Shown here piece after piece: positions 7,615 to 14,961 of a stretch of 64,000 bases of DNA. Every line of letters begins with the position of its first letter. Position 1 is the first letter of the stretch. The stretch comes from Roseisolibacter agri (GTDB taxonomy: Bacteria > Gemmatimonadota > Gemmatimonadetes > Gemmatimonadales > Gemmatimonadaceae), in NCBI RefSeq assembly GCF_030159095.1, contig NZ_BRXS01000006.1:248001-312000 (forward strand), read 5' to 3'. The position numbers and the translations under genes are program-made. The notes below the pieces were generated by a model. The model saw nothing but the letters and a program-made list of their open reading frames with translations. It was not told the DNA's origin and made no database searches.

Positions 7615-8652
7615 GTGAAAGTCCCTCAGAAATCCCCGTCGCGGGCCCCCCAGCGGACGTCCGGCGCGGCGCGTCCGGCAGCGCCGAAGCCGGCGGTGGC
7701 GGCCCCGCCACAGGCGGCGGCGAAGCGCCCGGCGAAGGCTTCCTCGACGCCCGCGGCGGTTCCGCTGGCGACCGTGAAGCCGGCGCCCGTCGCAAAGGCG
7801 CAGCGCAAGGCCGTCCCGAAGCCGGTCCCGAAGCCCGTCGTCGTGCCCGTCGCGAAGGTGGCGACGAAGGCTGCACCTCGGGCTCCCCTGGGGCCGGCGA
7901 AGACCGCGACGGCCAAGGCCCCCACGGCGGCGCCCGCGAAGGGAGAGCGACCGGCGGCGAAGCCGGCGGAGCAGCCGAGTCCGAAGGGAAGCACCCCGAA
8001 GGCGAGCACCGCGAAGGCGAAGGCGCCGGCGGCGGCGCCCGCGAAGAAGGGCGCGGCGAAGAAGGCGGCGGCGAAGGCCGCCTCTCCGGCGCCCGTGAAG
8101 AAGGCGACCGCGCGCAAGGCGAAGGTCGCGAAGGTCGCGAAGGTCGCGAAGGTCGCGAAGGTCGCGACCCGTGCCACGAAGCAGGCGGTGGTCGCGGCCA
8201 AGCGCGCGCGGCCCGAGCCGTCGCGTCCGGTGCGTGCCGCGAGCACCAGCCGCGTCGCGCCGACACGGACGCCGGCGCGCACCGCACGTACACTGTCGAC
8301 GCCGGCCCGCCCGACCAAGCGAGCCGTCGCCGGCAAGGCCGCAACCGCTACGAAGGCAGGAAAGGCGGGGCAGAAGGGCAAGGCTGCACGTCCGGTCGTC
8401 CCGGTCGAGCGGCTGGTGAAGATCCGGGAGCTGGACCCGTTCGCGCGCTGCGGGCCGGACACGTCGGTGGAGCAGCTCTATCGCGTGGACGAGTCGCTCG
8501 ACGGACGGCCCACGGTGCACCTGGTCTTCCTCGACCGGCACGGGTGGTACTGCTTCCACGGGCGGACCTGTCCCGCGGTGACGGACGTGCACCGCGAGTT
8601 CCGGATCCCCCGCCCGAACAACACGAACGCCGCACTGCGGGCGCGCGCCTGA
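7615..8652 (+). CDS. Histone H1-like Lys/Ala/Pro-rich protein with a conserved-looking C-terminal domain
   Basis: The 345-residue product has two parts. Residues 1 to about 258 are a disordered, highly basic tail of Ala, Lys and Pro with AKKGAAKKAAAKAA-type runs, as in histone H1 C-termini and bacterial Hc1/AlgP-like proteins, and probably bind DNA. Residues 259-345 form a folded-looking domain (VKIRELDPFARCGPDTSVEQ, then VHLVFLDRHGWYCFHGRTC) that I do not recognise; its Cys and His residues could bind metal. Five exact 9-bp repeats at 8122-8166 encode KVA units. The GTG start follows AGGAG by 6 nt. The function as a nucleoid protein is inference. Confidence 0.8.
   Translation: MKVPQKSPSRAPQRTSGAARPAAPKPAVAAPPQAAAKRPAKASSTPAAVPLATVKPAPVAKAQRKAVPKPVPKPVVVPVAKVATKAAPRAPLGPAKTATAKAPTAAPAKGERPAAKPAEQPSPKGSTPKASTAKAKAPAAAPAKKGAAKKAAAKAASPAPVKKATARKAKVAKVAKVAKVAKVATRATKQAVVAAKRARPEPSRPVRAASTSRVAPTRTPARTARTLSTPARPTKRAVAGKAATATKAGKAGQKGKAARPVVPVERLVKIRELDPFARCGPDTSVEQLYRVDESLDGRPTVHLVFLDRHGWYCFHGRTCPAVTDVHREFRIPRPNNTNAALRARA
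8122..8166 (+). repeat. Five tandem 9-bp repeats inside the H1-like gene
   Basis: AAGGTCGCG is repeated five times without change and encodes (KVA)5. Perfect identity implies recent slippage, so copy number may vary among strains. Confidence 0.95.
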
Positions 8653-8749
8653 CTGGCGCTGACGGCGCGCCCTCGAGTCGCTCACGCGACGCCCTCGCAG
8701 CGCCGACCACGACACGACAACCGGACGGACGAGAGCAGGACAGGCAGCG

Positions 8750-9733
8750 ATGATTGCGAGACACGAAGCGCAGATGGACAAGACGGACCTCTGGTCCGCA
8801 CTGGCGGCCCCGCTCCCGGCGGGCGCCATCTCGTGGCGGCAGGACGGGCGGGCGGTGGAGCGCGACGGGCGGTGGATCGCCCGGTTCGTGGCCTACGTCG
8901 ACGCCAACACGGTGCGCGAGCGGCTGGACGCCGTCGTGCCCGGCGAGTGGGACCTCACGCTCGACCTCCTGCCGCCGCTGGCGGGGCGCGAGGACGACGA
9001 GGTCGTGCAGCAGGCGTCCTTCAAGGCGCGCCTGCAGATCCTCGGCGTGATCCGCGAGGACGTCGGTACCGGGCGCGATTACAAGGCCGCGGCCACGGAT
9101 GCGTTCAAGCGCGCGGCCGTGCGCTTCGGCATCGGCCACGAGCTGTACGCGATGGACCCGAACTGGGTGCAGGTCGAGGGCGAGGGTCGCTTCGCGAAGC
9201 CCGTCGAGGATCCGCAGGAGGCCTACGCGCGCCGGCATGCACGGCGCGGGACGGCCGAGCGTGCGGTGACGCGCGTGGCGGAGCCGGCGTCCGATCGCCC
9301 GGTGCGTGCGGCCGCGTCGGCAGTGCGCGCGGACCGTGCGGCCGACAAGGCGGCGGAGGCGTCGCTCGACGCGATGCCGGCGAGCGCCGTGGCGGTGACG
9401 CTCGACCCCGAGCAGGTGGCCTGCCCGAAGTGCGGCGGCCGGATGTGGGACAACCGGCTGACCAAGCGCAATCCGAAGGCGCCCGACTTCAAGTGCCGCG
9501 ACCGCAGCTGCGACGGCGTGGTGTGGCCGCCGCGCGCGGCCTCGCCGGCCGCGGAGTCGGAGCCGATGGACGGTCCGCCGCCGGCCGCCGAGGAGGCGCC
9601 GGCGACGCCGGCCCGCCGCAAGCGGGCGCGGAGCGCGGAGCAGCCGGCCGCGATCGCCGCGGACTCCGGCACCATGGGGCTCGACGCCTCGCCGCTGGGC
9701 GCGGGCGCGCACGACGACGACCTGCCGTTCTGA
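8750..9733 (+). CDS. Rad52/Rad22-like single-strand annealing protein with zinc ribbon and SSB-like tail
   Basis: Residues about 10-140 match the Rad52/Rad22 annealing fold: GEWDLTLDLLPP, QASFKARLQILG, and GTGRDYKAAATDAFKRAAVRF followed by GIGHELY, the signature helix region. Residues 141-220 are a linker. CPKC (225-228) and CRDRSC (249-254) form a zinc ribbon. A Pro/Ala linker then leads to an acidic C-terminus HDDDLPF, like the protein-interaction tip of SSB. The expected role is annealing of complementary ssDNA in recombination or repair, as for DdrA and phage Rad52-like proteins. The ATG at 8750 gives the longest frame; an ATG 24 bp downstream is an alternative. No phage genes are nearby. 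Confidence 0.85.
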   Translation: MIARHEAQMDKTDLWSALAAPLPAGAISWRQDGRAVERDGRWIARFVAYVDANTVRERLDAVVPGEWDLTLDLLPPLAGREDDEVVQQASFKARLQILGVIREDVGTGRDYKAAATDAFKRAAVRFGIGHELYAMDPNWVQVEGEGRFAKPVEDPQEAYARRHARRGTAERAVTRVAEPASDRPVRAAASAVRADRAADKAAEASLDAMPASAVAVTLDPEQVACPKCGGRMWDNRLTKRNPKAPDFKCRDRSCDGVVWPPRAASPAAESEPMDGPPPAAEEAPATPARRKRARSAEQPAAIAADSGTMGLDASPLGAGAHDDDLPF

Positions 9734-9764
9734 CGACGGCAGGCGTCGGGCGCCATGCCGGACG

Positions 9765-9847
9765 TGCCTGGGCCGGGACTCGAACCCGGACGACCGAAGG
9801 TCAGCGAGGTTTAAGCTCGCCGCGGCTACCGATTACGCCACCCAGGC
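9765..9847 (-). tRNA. tRNA-Leu (anticodon TAA)
   Basis: The 83-nt minus-strand sequence folds with acceptor GCCTGGG/CCCAGGC, anticodon stem GCGAG/CTCGC with loop CTTAAAC, a long class II variable arm GACC-TTCG-GGTC, and a TpsiC arm CCGGG-TTCGAGT-CCCGG. The discriminator is A and the CCA end is not encoded. Confidence 0.96.
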
Positions 9848-9894
9848 AGGGCTGAACACTCATCCGCCGATTGCATCCGCGATCGGCATGCACG

Positions 9895-9929
9895 AAAACG
9901 CGGGGGCGGCCACTGGCCGCCCCCGCGTT
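9895..9929 (-). terminator. Intrinsic terminator after tRNA-Gly
   Basis: A perfect 16-bp inverted repeat (9897-9912 and 9914-9929) is followed, in minus-strand direction, by CGTTTTCG. It would stop transcripts of tRNA-Gly before tRNA-Leu. Confidence 0.8.
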
Positions 9930-9942
9930 GCGTCGTGCTGAG

Positions 9943-10015
9943 AGCGGGAAACGGGACTCGAACCCGCGACCCCAACCTTGGCAAGGTTGTGCTCTACCAA
10001 CTGAGCTATTCCCGC
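9943..10015 (-). tRNA. tRNA-Gly (anticodon GCC)
   Basis: The 73-nt minus-strand sequence starts GCGGGAATAGCTCAGTTGG, has anticodon arm CAACC-TTGCCAA-GGTTG, and TpsiC arm GCGGG-TTCGAGT-CCCGT, with acceptor pairing GCGGGAA/TTCCCGC. CCA is not encoded. Confidence 0.97.
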
Positions 10016-10027
10016 GTCGTGCGCTGG

Positions 10028-10056
10028 AGTATAGCGGGGCGTCCGGGACGCGACAA
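10028..10056 (-). promoter_or_regulatory. Promoter of tRNA-Gly
   Basis: On the minus strand TTGTCG (10051-10056) and TATACT (10028-10033) are exactly 17 bp apart, and the -10 box lies 12 nt before the tRNA. This is one of the clearest sigma-70-type promoters in the window. Confidence 0.8.
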
Positions 10057-10070
10057 GCGGGGCCGCAACG

Positions 10071-11252
10071 TCAGCCCGCGGTGGGCTCCAGATCCACCCG
10101 CGCACCGGCGGCCGCGCGCGAGATCCACGCGCGCGGCGTGAGCCCGAACGCTGCCACGTAGCGCGGAACCAGTCGGGCGGCCGCCGCCTCGAGCGCGTCG
10201 TGCGCGCCGACCGCGATCGCGCAACCGCCCCATCCCGCGCCCGTCAGCCGAGCGCCGCGCACGCCGTCCTCGCGGAGCGCCTGCTCGACGAACCAGTCCA
10301 GCTCCGGGGACGAGCACTCGTACAGGTCGCGCAGCGACGCGTGCGACGCGTTCAGCAGGTCACCGGGCAGCGCGCCGCCGTCGCGCAGCAGCGCCACGGT
10401 CTGCCCCACCCGCGCGGTCTCCTCGACGACGTGGCGCGCGCGCCGGTCGAGCGGGTCGGGGAGCGCCGCACGCTCCAGCAGCGCGGGCGTGGCCGCCGCG
10501 AGATGCGGAAGCTCGGGCTGCAGCGCGCGCAGCGCCGCCAGCGCGGCGTCGCACTCGGCGCGACGCGTGTTGAACGCCGACGAGCGCAGCGACCGCGGGA
10601 CCGCCGTGTCGAAGATCAGCACCGACTCCGACATCGGCAGCCGCTCCCACCGCGCGGTGTCGCACCACACGTGGACCGCGTGGTCGACGCGCCCCAGCGC
10701 GGACGCGAACTGGTCCATGATGCCCGAGTTCACGCCGACGAAGCCGACCTCCGCGCGCTGCGCGAGCAGCGCCAGCGGCTCCATCTCGCGCGACGCGCCG
10801 GCGAGCGCGCTCGCCGCGAGCGCGAACGCGACCTCCAGCGCGGCCGAGGAGCTGAGGCCCGCACCCGCGGGAACGTCGCTCCACACCGCGACGTCGCAGG
10901 TCGGCAGCGTGACGCCGGCCGCCGCCAGCTCCGACACCACGCCGGCCAGATAGTCCCACCACGCGCCGGCGCGCTCGCGGGGCGCCGGATCGAAGCGCCC
11001 GCGCGTCGTCTCGCTCGCGCTCACCGCGCGCCACTCGGGCCCGCGGTTCGGCCGTACGGCGACGACCGTCCGCCGGTCGATGGCGATCGGCAGGACCTCG
11101 CCGCCGTTGTAGTCGGTGTGCTCGCCGATCAGGTTCACGCGCCCGGCCGCGGAGGCGATCACCGCGGGCTCGCCGCCGAACGCTTCGGCGAACAGCCGGC
11201 GCACGTGCTCCGTGCGCGGATCGTCGGCGACGTGCGTTCGCGCTGTCGTCAT
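10071..11252 (-). CDS. galK: Galactokinase
   Basis: GalK phosphorylates galactose at C1 with ATP. The 393-residue GHMP-family protein has the galactokinase signature GRVNLIGEHTDYNGGEVLP near residue 37, the ATP-binding motif PAGAGLSSSAALEVA, GVNSGIMDQFAS with the catalytic Asp, and the C-terminal motif GARLTGAGWGGCAIA. The ATG is at 11250-11252, 30 bp after the stop of the glycosidase-like gene, so the two are probably co-transcribed. No galT or galE is present in the window. Confidence 0.95.
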   Translation of the reverse strand: MTTARTHVADDPRTEHVRRLFAEAFGGEPAVIASAAGRVNLIGEHTDYNGGEVLPIAIDRRTVVAVRPNRGPEWRAVSASETTRGRFDPAPRERAGAWWDYLAGVVSELAAAGVTLPTCDVAVWSDVPAGAGLSSSAALEVAFALAASALAGASREMEPLALLAQRAEVGFVGVNSGIMDQFASALGRVDHAVHVWCDTARWERLPMSESVLIFDTAVPRSLRSSAFNTRRAECDAALAALRALQPELPHLAAATPALLERAALPDPLDRRARHVVEETARVGQTVALLRDGGALPGDLLNASHASLRDLYECSSPELDWFVEQALREDGVRGARLTGAGWGGCAIAVGAHDALEAAAARLVPRYVAAFGLTPRAWISRAAAGARVDLEPTAG

Positions 11253-11283
11253 CCGGTCTACGAGTGCGAGGGTCAGGCGTGAA

Positions 11284-13059
11284 TCACGCGTCGACGTTGA
11301 GGACCTGGACAGCGTACCAGGCCATGTAGGCCAGCAGCCCGGAGAGCGCCGCGTCGCCGCCGTTCGCGACCGCGCGCCCCTTCTCGTCCACCAGCTCGGC
11401 CGCGACGCCGTCGTCCAGCAGCGCGCGACGCAGCCATTGCAGGACGAGGGCCGCGTCCGGACCGAGGAGGCGGGCGCACTGCTGCGCCAGCTCGCGCGGG
11501 ACGGTGCCGAGCCGCTTCGCGGTGCGCTTGTACGTCTGGTCCGCACGGTCGGCCGCGGCGTACAGCGGCAGCCAGAGCGCGGTGCCGATCGGGTCGTCGT
11601 CGAGCGCGCGGCTCCCCTTGAGGTCGATCGCCGCCGCCAGCGTCGGCTTACCCTCCGACTCCGCCGCGAAGTGCTTCTGCAGCGCGGCGCGCACGGCGTC
11701 CGGCTCCTGCACCTCCTTCGCGGTGTCCTCGTCGAGCGTGCGGCGGAAGACGTCGAGCGCCTGTGCGACGACCGCGTTCCCGTGCAGCGTGAAGGGGTGC
11801 GCGACCGGCGCGCCCGACACGCTCACCTCGGTGCTGTAGAGCGGGATGCGCTCGTCCTGCCGCGCGGCGATGTCGTCGTGCGCGAGGTACAGCGTATCCG
11901 CGACCACGGGCTCCTCGACCAGCTGGTCGTCGCCGGTGTCGCGCAGGTAGCGGTCGACCGCGAGCGCGTACGCGGCCGCGCCCTCCAGCGAGAACCCCGG
12001 CTCGAACAGCGTGCCGTCGATGTAGTGCACGCCCTGCCCCGGCGCGTAGCCGTGCAGCTCGCACGCGCGGATCAGCAGCTCGCGCGCGAGGCCGGGATCC
12101 GCGAGCTGGATCGCGGGCAGCGTCCAGGTCAGCGCCTCCCAGTCGCGCACCGTGAGCCCGCGGTCGTGCCAGGGCGCGCGCGTGCGCATCAGGTAGAAGT
12201 GCGCGTCGTCCAGCGCGCGCCCGCAGCCGTAGAAGTAGGCGAACAGCAGGTTGCGGTTGATGAGGCGATCCACCGCCTCGCTGCCCGTCACCTGCTCCAG
12301 GGCGCGCAGCGCCTCGCGCGTGGACGTCAGCAGCTCGCGCCAACCGCGGCGGCGCATCGCGGCCACGGTCGCCTCGGCGCCGTCGCGCTCCGGACCGGCC
12401 GCCAGGTAGAACGCCGCCTGCCGCGTCATGCCGCGCTCGACGCGCAGCGCGCGACGCACCGCGAACGTCGGACGCGTGCCCTCCGTCACCTCCACGCCCG
12501 CCTCGCCGTCGGCGCCGAGCGCGAACGAGACCAGGCCGGGGAGCGCGGCACCTTCGAGGACGACGAGGTCGCCCACCCGGCTCGCGCGGTGCGCGTCGTC
12601 GAACGCGCGCGGCGAGCGCACGCGCAGCTGCCGGTGGCCCAGCGTCCCCTCGAGCGCGAGCTCGACGTCCACCGTCTCGGGGCCGCGATTCTCGACGGCG
12701 ATCGTGTAGACGGCGCCCGAGAGGTCCGTGTCGCGGCCGTGCGGTGCGAAGATCGTCCCGCGCACGATGAGCGAGCCCACCGTGCACGTGAACGTCGGCA
12801 GCCACTGCACCGCGCGCTCCCACGCGATGCCCTGCTCCGACAGCTCGCGCAGCACGCCGTTCACGCGCAGCGTCGGCTTGAGGAGCGGCGCGCCCGTGCC
12901 GGCCATGAAGTCGGCGTCGCCCGCGAACTCCACCGCCGCCCGCGAGCCCCGGTGCAGCACGCCCACGGCGTGCAGCGACCCGTCGGCCGGATGCACGCAC
13001 GGAAGCGACAGCCAGTGGTTGCCGGTGACCTGCCAGGGGATCTGCGGAGGGGCTCGCAT
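11284..13059 (-). CDS. Six-hairpin glycosidase-like protein (amylo-alpha-1,6-glucosidase/GH63-like)
   Basis: The 591-residue protein resembles the (alpha/alpha)6-barrel glycosidases: an N-terminal beta-rich part (to about residue 250) and a helical barrel with LTVRDWEALTWTLPAIQLAD, HGYAPGQGVHYIDGTLFEPG and ALWLPLYAAADR. No signal peptide is visible, so it should act in the cytoplasm. The exact substrate is unknown; coupling to galK suggests degradation of a galactose-containing oligosaccharide, which is inference. The ATG at 13057-13059 gives the longest frame and has no strong Shine-Dalgarno. Confidence 0.75.
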   Translation of the reverse strand: MRAPPQIPWQVTGNHWLSLPCVHPADGSLHAVGVLHRGSRAAVEFAGDADFMAGTGAPLLKPTLRVNGVLRELSEQGIAWERAVQWLPTFTCTVGSLIVRGTIFAPHGRDTDLSGAVYTIAVENRGPETVDVELALEGTLGHRQLRVRSPRAFDDAHRASRVGDLVVLEGAALPGLVSFALGADGEAGVEVTEGTRPTFAVRRALRVERGMTRQAAFYLAAGPERDGAEATVAAMRRRGWRELLTSTREALRALEQVTGSEAVDRLINRNLLFAYFYGCGRALDDAHFYLMRTRAPWHDRGLTVRDWEALTWTLPAIQLADPGLARELLIRACELHGYAPGQGVHYIDGTLFEPGFSLEGAAAYALAVDRYLRDTGDDQLVEEPVVADTLYLAHDDIAARQDERIPLYSTEVSVSGAPVAHPFTLHGNAVVAQALDVFRRTLDEDTAKEVQEPDAVRAALQKHFAAESEGKPTLAAAIDLKGSRALDDDPIGTALWLPLYAAADRADQTYKRTAKRLGTVPRELAQQCARLLGPDAALVLQWLRRALLDDGVAAELVDEKGRAVANGGDAALSGLLAYMAWYAVQVLNVDA

Positions 13060-13103
13060 GCGTGCGGAACGGAATGAGCAGAGGGAGACGCCGCGCGGTT
13101 TGG

Positions 13104-13132
13104 TTGACGGCGCCCGGCGGCGCCGCTAATCT
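13104..13132 (+). promoter_or_regulatory. Promoter of the 13174-14961 gene
   Basis: TTGACG (13104-13109) and TAATCT (13127-13132) are 17 bp apart. Transcription would begin near 13139, about 35 nt before the TTG chosen as start. Confidence 0.7.
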
Positions 13133-13173
13133 AGCCGCTCCGCGCCCGGACGGGTTCCGAGGCGCGGTTCTCG

Positions 13174-14961
13174 TTGCCTCCCAACGACTTGCGAATCCTC
13201 ACGACGACCCGCGCGCGACCGCGCACCGGCGGCTTCCGGCTGCCGTCGGCGGGGCGCGCGGCGGCCGTCGCGCTGTGCCTGGCCTCCCTTCCCGCCGCGC
13301 TCTCCGCGCAGGCCGTGCTCGGCGGCGGCGACGACGCGACCGTGCTGCGGCGGGGCCGCGCGCGCATCCGGATCGGCGGCATCCTCGAGACCGCGACGGA
13401 GCGCTTCGGCGGGCGCGGCGGTGCGCTCCGCCAGCGCGAGCCGATCGGCGCCGACGCGTCGTTCGACTCGCTCGGCGTCGGCTTCCTGCCGACCTTCCTC
13501 CAGCCCGTGCAGGACACGCTGCGCGCGCTCACGGGGACTTCCGGCTACGTCGCGTCGCTCGGCCAGCTGCGCAGCGACGTGCGCGTCGACGTGCAGACGA
13601 TCCCGTTCCTGATCGAGTACGGAGTGCTCGACCGGCTGACGGTGTCGGCGCTGCTGCCGTACGTGCGCACGCGCTCCTCGCTCAACCCGGTGTTCAACCC
13701 GACGGGCACCGAGGGCACGCTCGGCTTCAACCCCGCGACGGCGCTCGGCGGCTCCGGCGCGTCGACGGCGCTGCAGCGCAACGGGCTGGTGGCGCAGCAG
13801 CTCACCGCCGCGACGACGGCGCTGCGCGCGCTCGTGACGACCTGCGCCGCGCCGAATCCCACGGACCCGCGCTGCACGGGCTTCTCCGCCTCCGCGGCGA
13901 ACGCGCTGGCCGCCGAGGCGGCCGCGGTGCAGTCGCGCATCGCGTACGTGTACGGCACCGGCACGTCGGGGTCGGGGCGCGCCTTCGTGCCGATCGCCGG
14001 CACCGCGCCGCAGCGCGCCGTGGAGGCGCGGCTCGCGGACCTGTCGCGCCGCTTCGGCACGTATCAGATCACGTCGCTCGCGGCGACGACGGCACCCGCG
14101 GGCGCGACGGCGCGGCTCGGCCTCGCGGGGCTGCAGACGCTGCTCAGCGACGAGCGGTTCGGCATCGCGGGTGACTCGCTGCGCGGCCTGGTACGGAGCG
14201 GCAGCGGCGACATCGAGCTCGCCGGCACGGTGCAGTGGCTCGACACCTTCCACGGCAGCGAGCAGGCGCGGCTGGCCCCGCGCGGGCTACAGCTGCGCAG
14301 CTCGGTGACGGCGGGCTACCGCGTGGGCGCGGGCAGCGGCGACTTCCCGAAGTACTGGTTCGACATCCCGACCGGCACCGGCGTCGACGCGTTCCTCTTC
14401 CGCTCCGCGACCGACGTCGTCTTCGGCCGCCGCTTCTGGGCGTCGGCGATCGTCCGGGTGATCCAGCCGCGCGCGGACCAGCCGATCGTCCGCATTCCCG
14501 CGACGCCCGACGAGCTATTCGTCCCGGCCGCACGCGAGGCGCAGATCGAGCGCACGATCGGCCGCGAGCTGCAGCTCGAGGTGAATCCGCGCGTCGCGCT
14601 CTCGGACTTCCTCAGCATCTGGGGCCACTGGCAGATGCGCAGCAAGGCGGCGGACGAGCACCGCGGCACCTTCGAGCTGCCGGCCGCCGGCGGCCAGCCC
14701 GCCGTGACGATCGACGCGTCGGTGCTCGACGTGGAGTCCGAGGCGCGCGAGCAGCGCGCGGGACTGGGGCTCAGCTACTCCACGCTCGCGGCGTACACGC
14801 GCGGCAAGGCGTCGCTGCCGCTCGAGGTCAGCTGGCTGTATCGCCGCACGCTGAGCGGCGAGGGCGGGCAGGTGCTGCGCGCGTCGGCCACGCAGCTGAT
14901 GGTGCGCGCCTACCTGCGCGTGCTCGGCGACCGCACCCGGAACGTCACCGGCGTCCGCTGA
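13174..14961 (+). CDS. Predicted exported outer-membrane-type protein, unknown function
   Basis: I cannot name this 595-residue protein. A Sec-type signal (GRAAAVALCLASLPAALSAQA, cleavage after AQA) precedes a mature part rich in alternating beta-strand patterns, for example IPFLIEYGVLDRLTVSALLP, LQLRSSVTAGYRVG and RRFWASAIVRVIQ, as in outer-membrane beta-barrels of the porin or transport-protein type. Residues about 190-300 form a long Ala/Thr-rich, probably helical insertion. There is no ATG or GTG near the front: TTG at 13174 or TTG at 13189 are the options. The 3' end overlaps the end of recN by 17 bp (convergent). Confidence 0.75.
   Translation: MPPNDLRILTTTRARPRTGGFRLPSAGRAAAVALCLASLPAALSAQAVLGGGDDATVLRRGRARIRIGGILETATERFGGRGGALRQREPIGADASFDSLGVGFLPTFLQPVQDTLRALTGTSGYVASLGQLRSDVRVDVQTIPFLIEYGVLDRLTVSALLPYVRTRSSLNPVFNPTGTEGTLGFNPATALGGSGASTALQRNGLVAQQLTAATTALRALVTTCAAPNPTDPRCTGFSASAANALAAEAAAVQSRIAYVYGTGTSGSGRAFVPIAGTAPQRAVEARLADLSRRFGTYQITSLAATTAPAGATARLGLAGLQTLLSDERFGIAGDSLRGLVRSGSGDIELAGTVQWLDTFHGSEQARLAPRGLQLRSSVTAGYRVGAGSGDFPKYWFDIPTGTGVDAFLFRSATDVVFGRRFWASAIVRVIQPRADQPIVRIPATPDELFVPAAREAQIERTIGRELQLEVNPRVALSDFLSIWGHWQMRSKAADEHRGTFELPAAGGQPAVTIDASVLDVESEAREQRAGLGLSYSTLAAYTRGKASLPLEVSWLYRRTLSGEGGQVLRASATQLMVRAYLRVLGDRTRNVTGVR

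Noticed and set aside
8122-8166. CRISPR-like short repeats
   Set aside because: The 9-bp units are contiguous, without spacers, and lie in a coding frame.
8750-9733. Prophage recombination module
   Set aside because: Rad52-like proteins are common in phages, but no integrase, portal, terminase or other phage gene is present near it.
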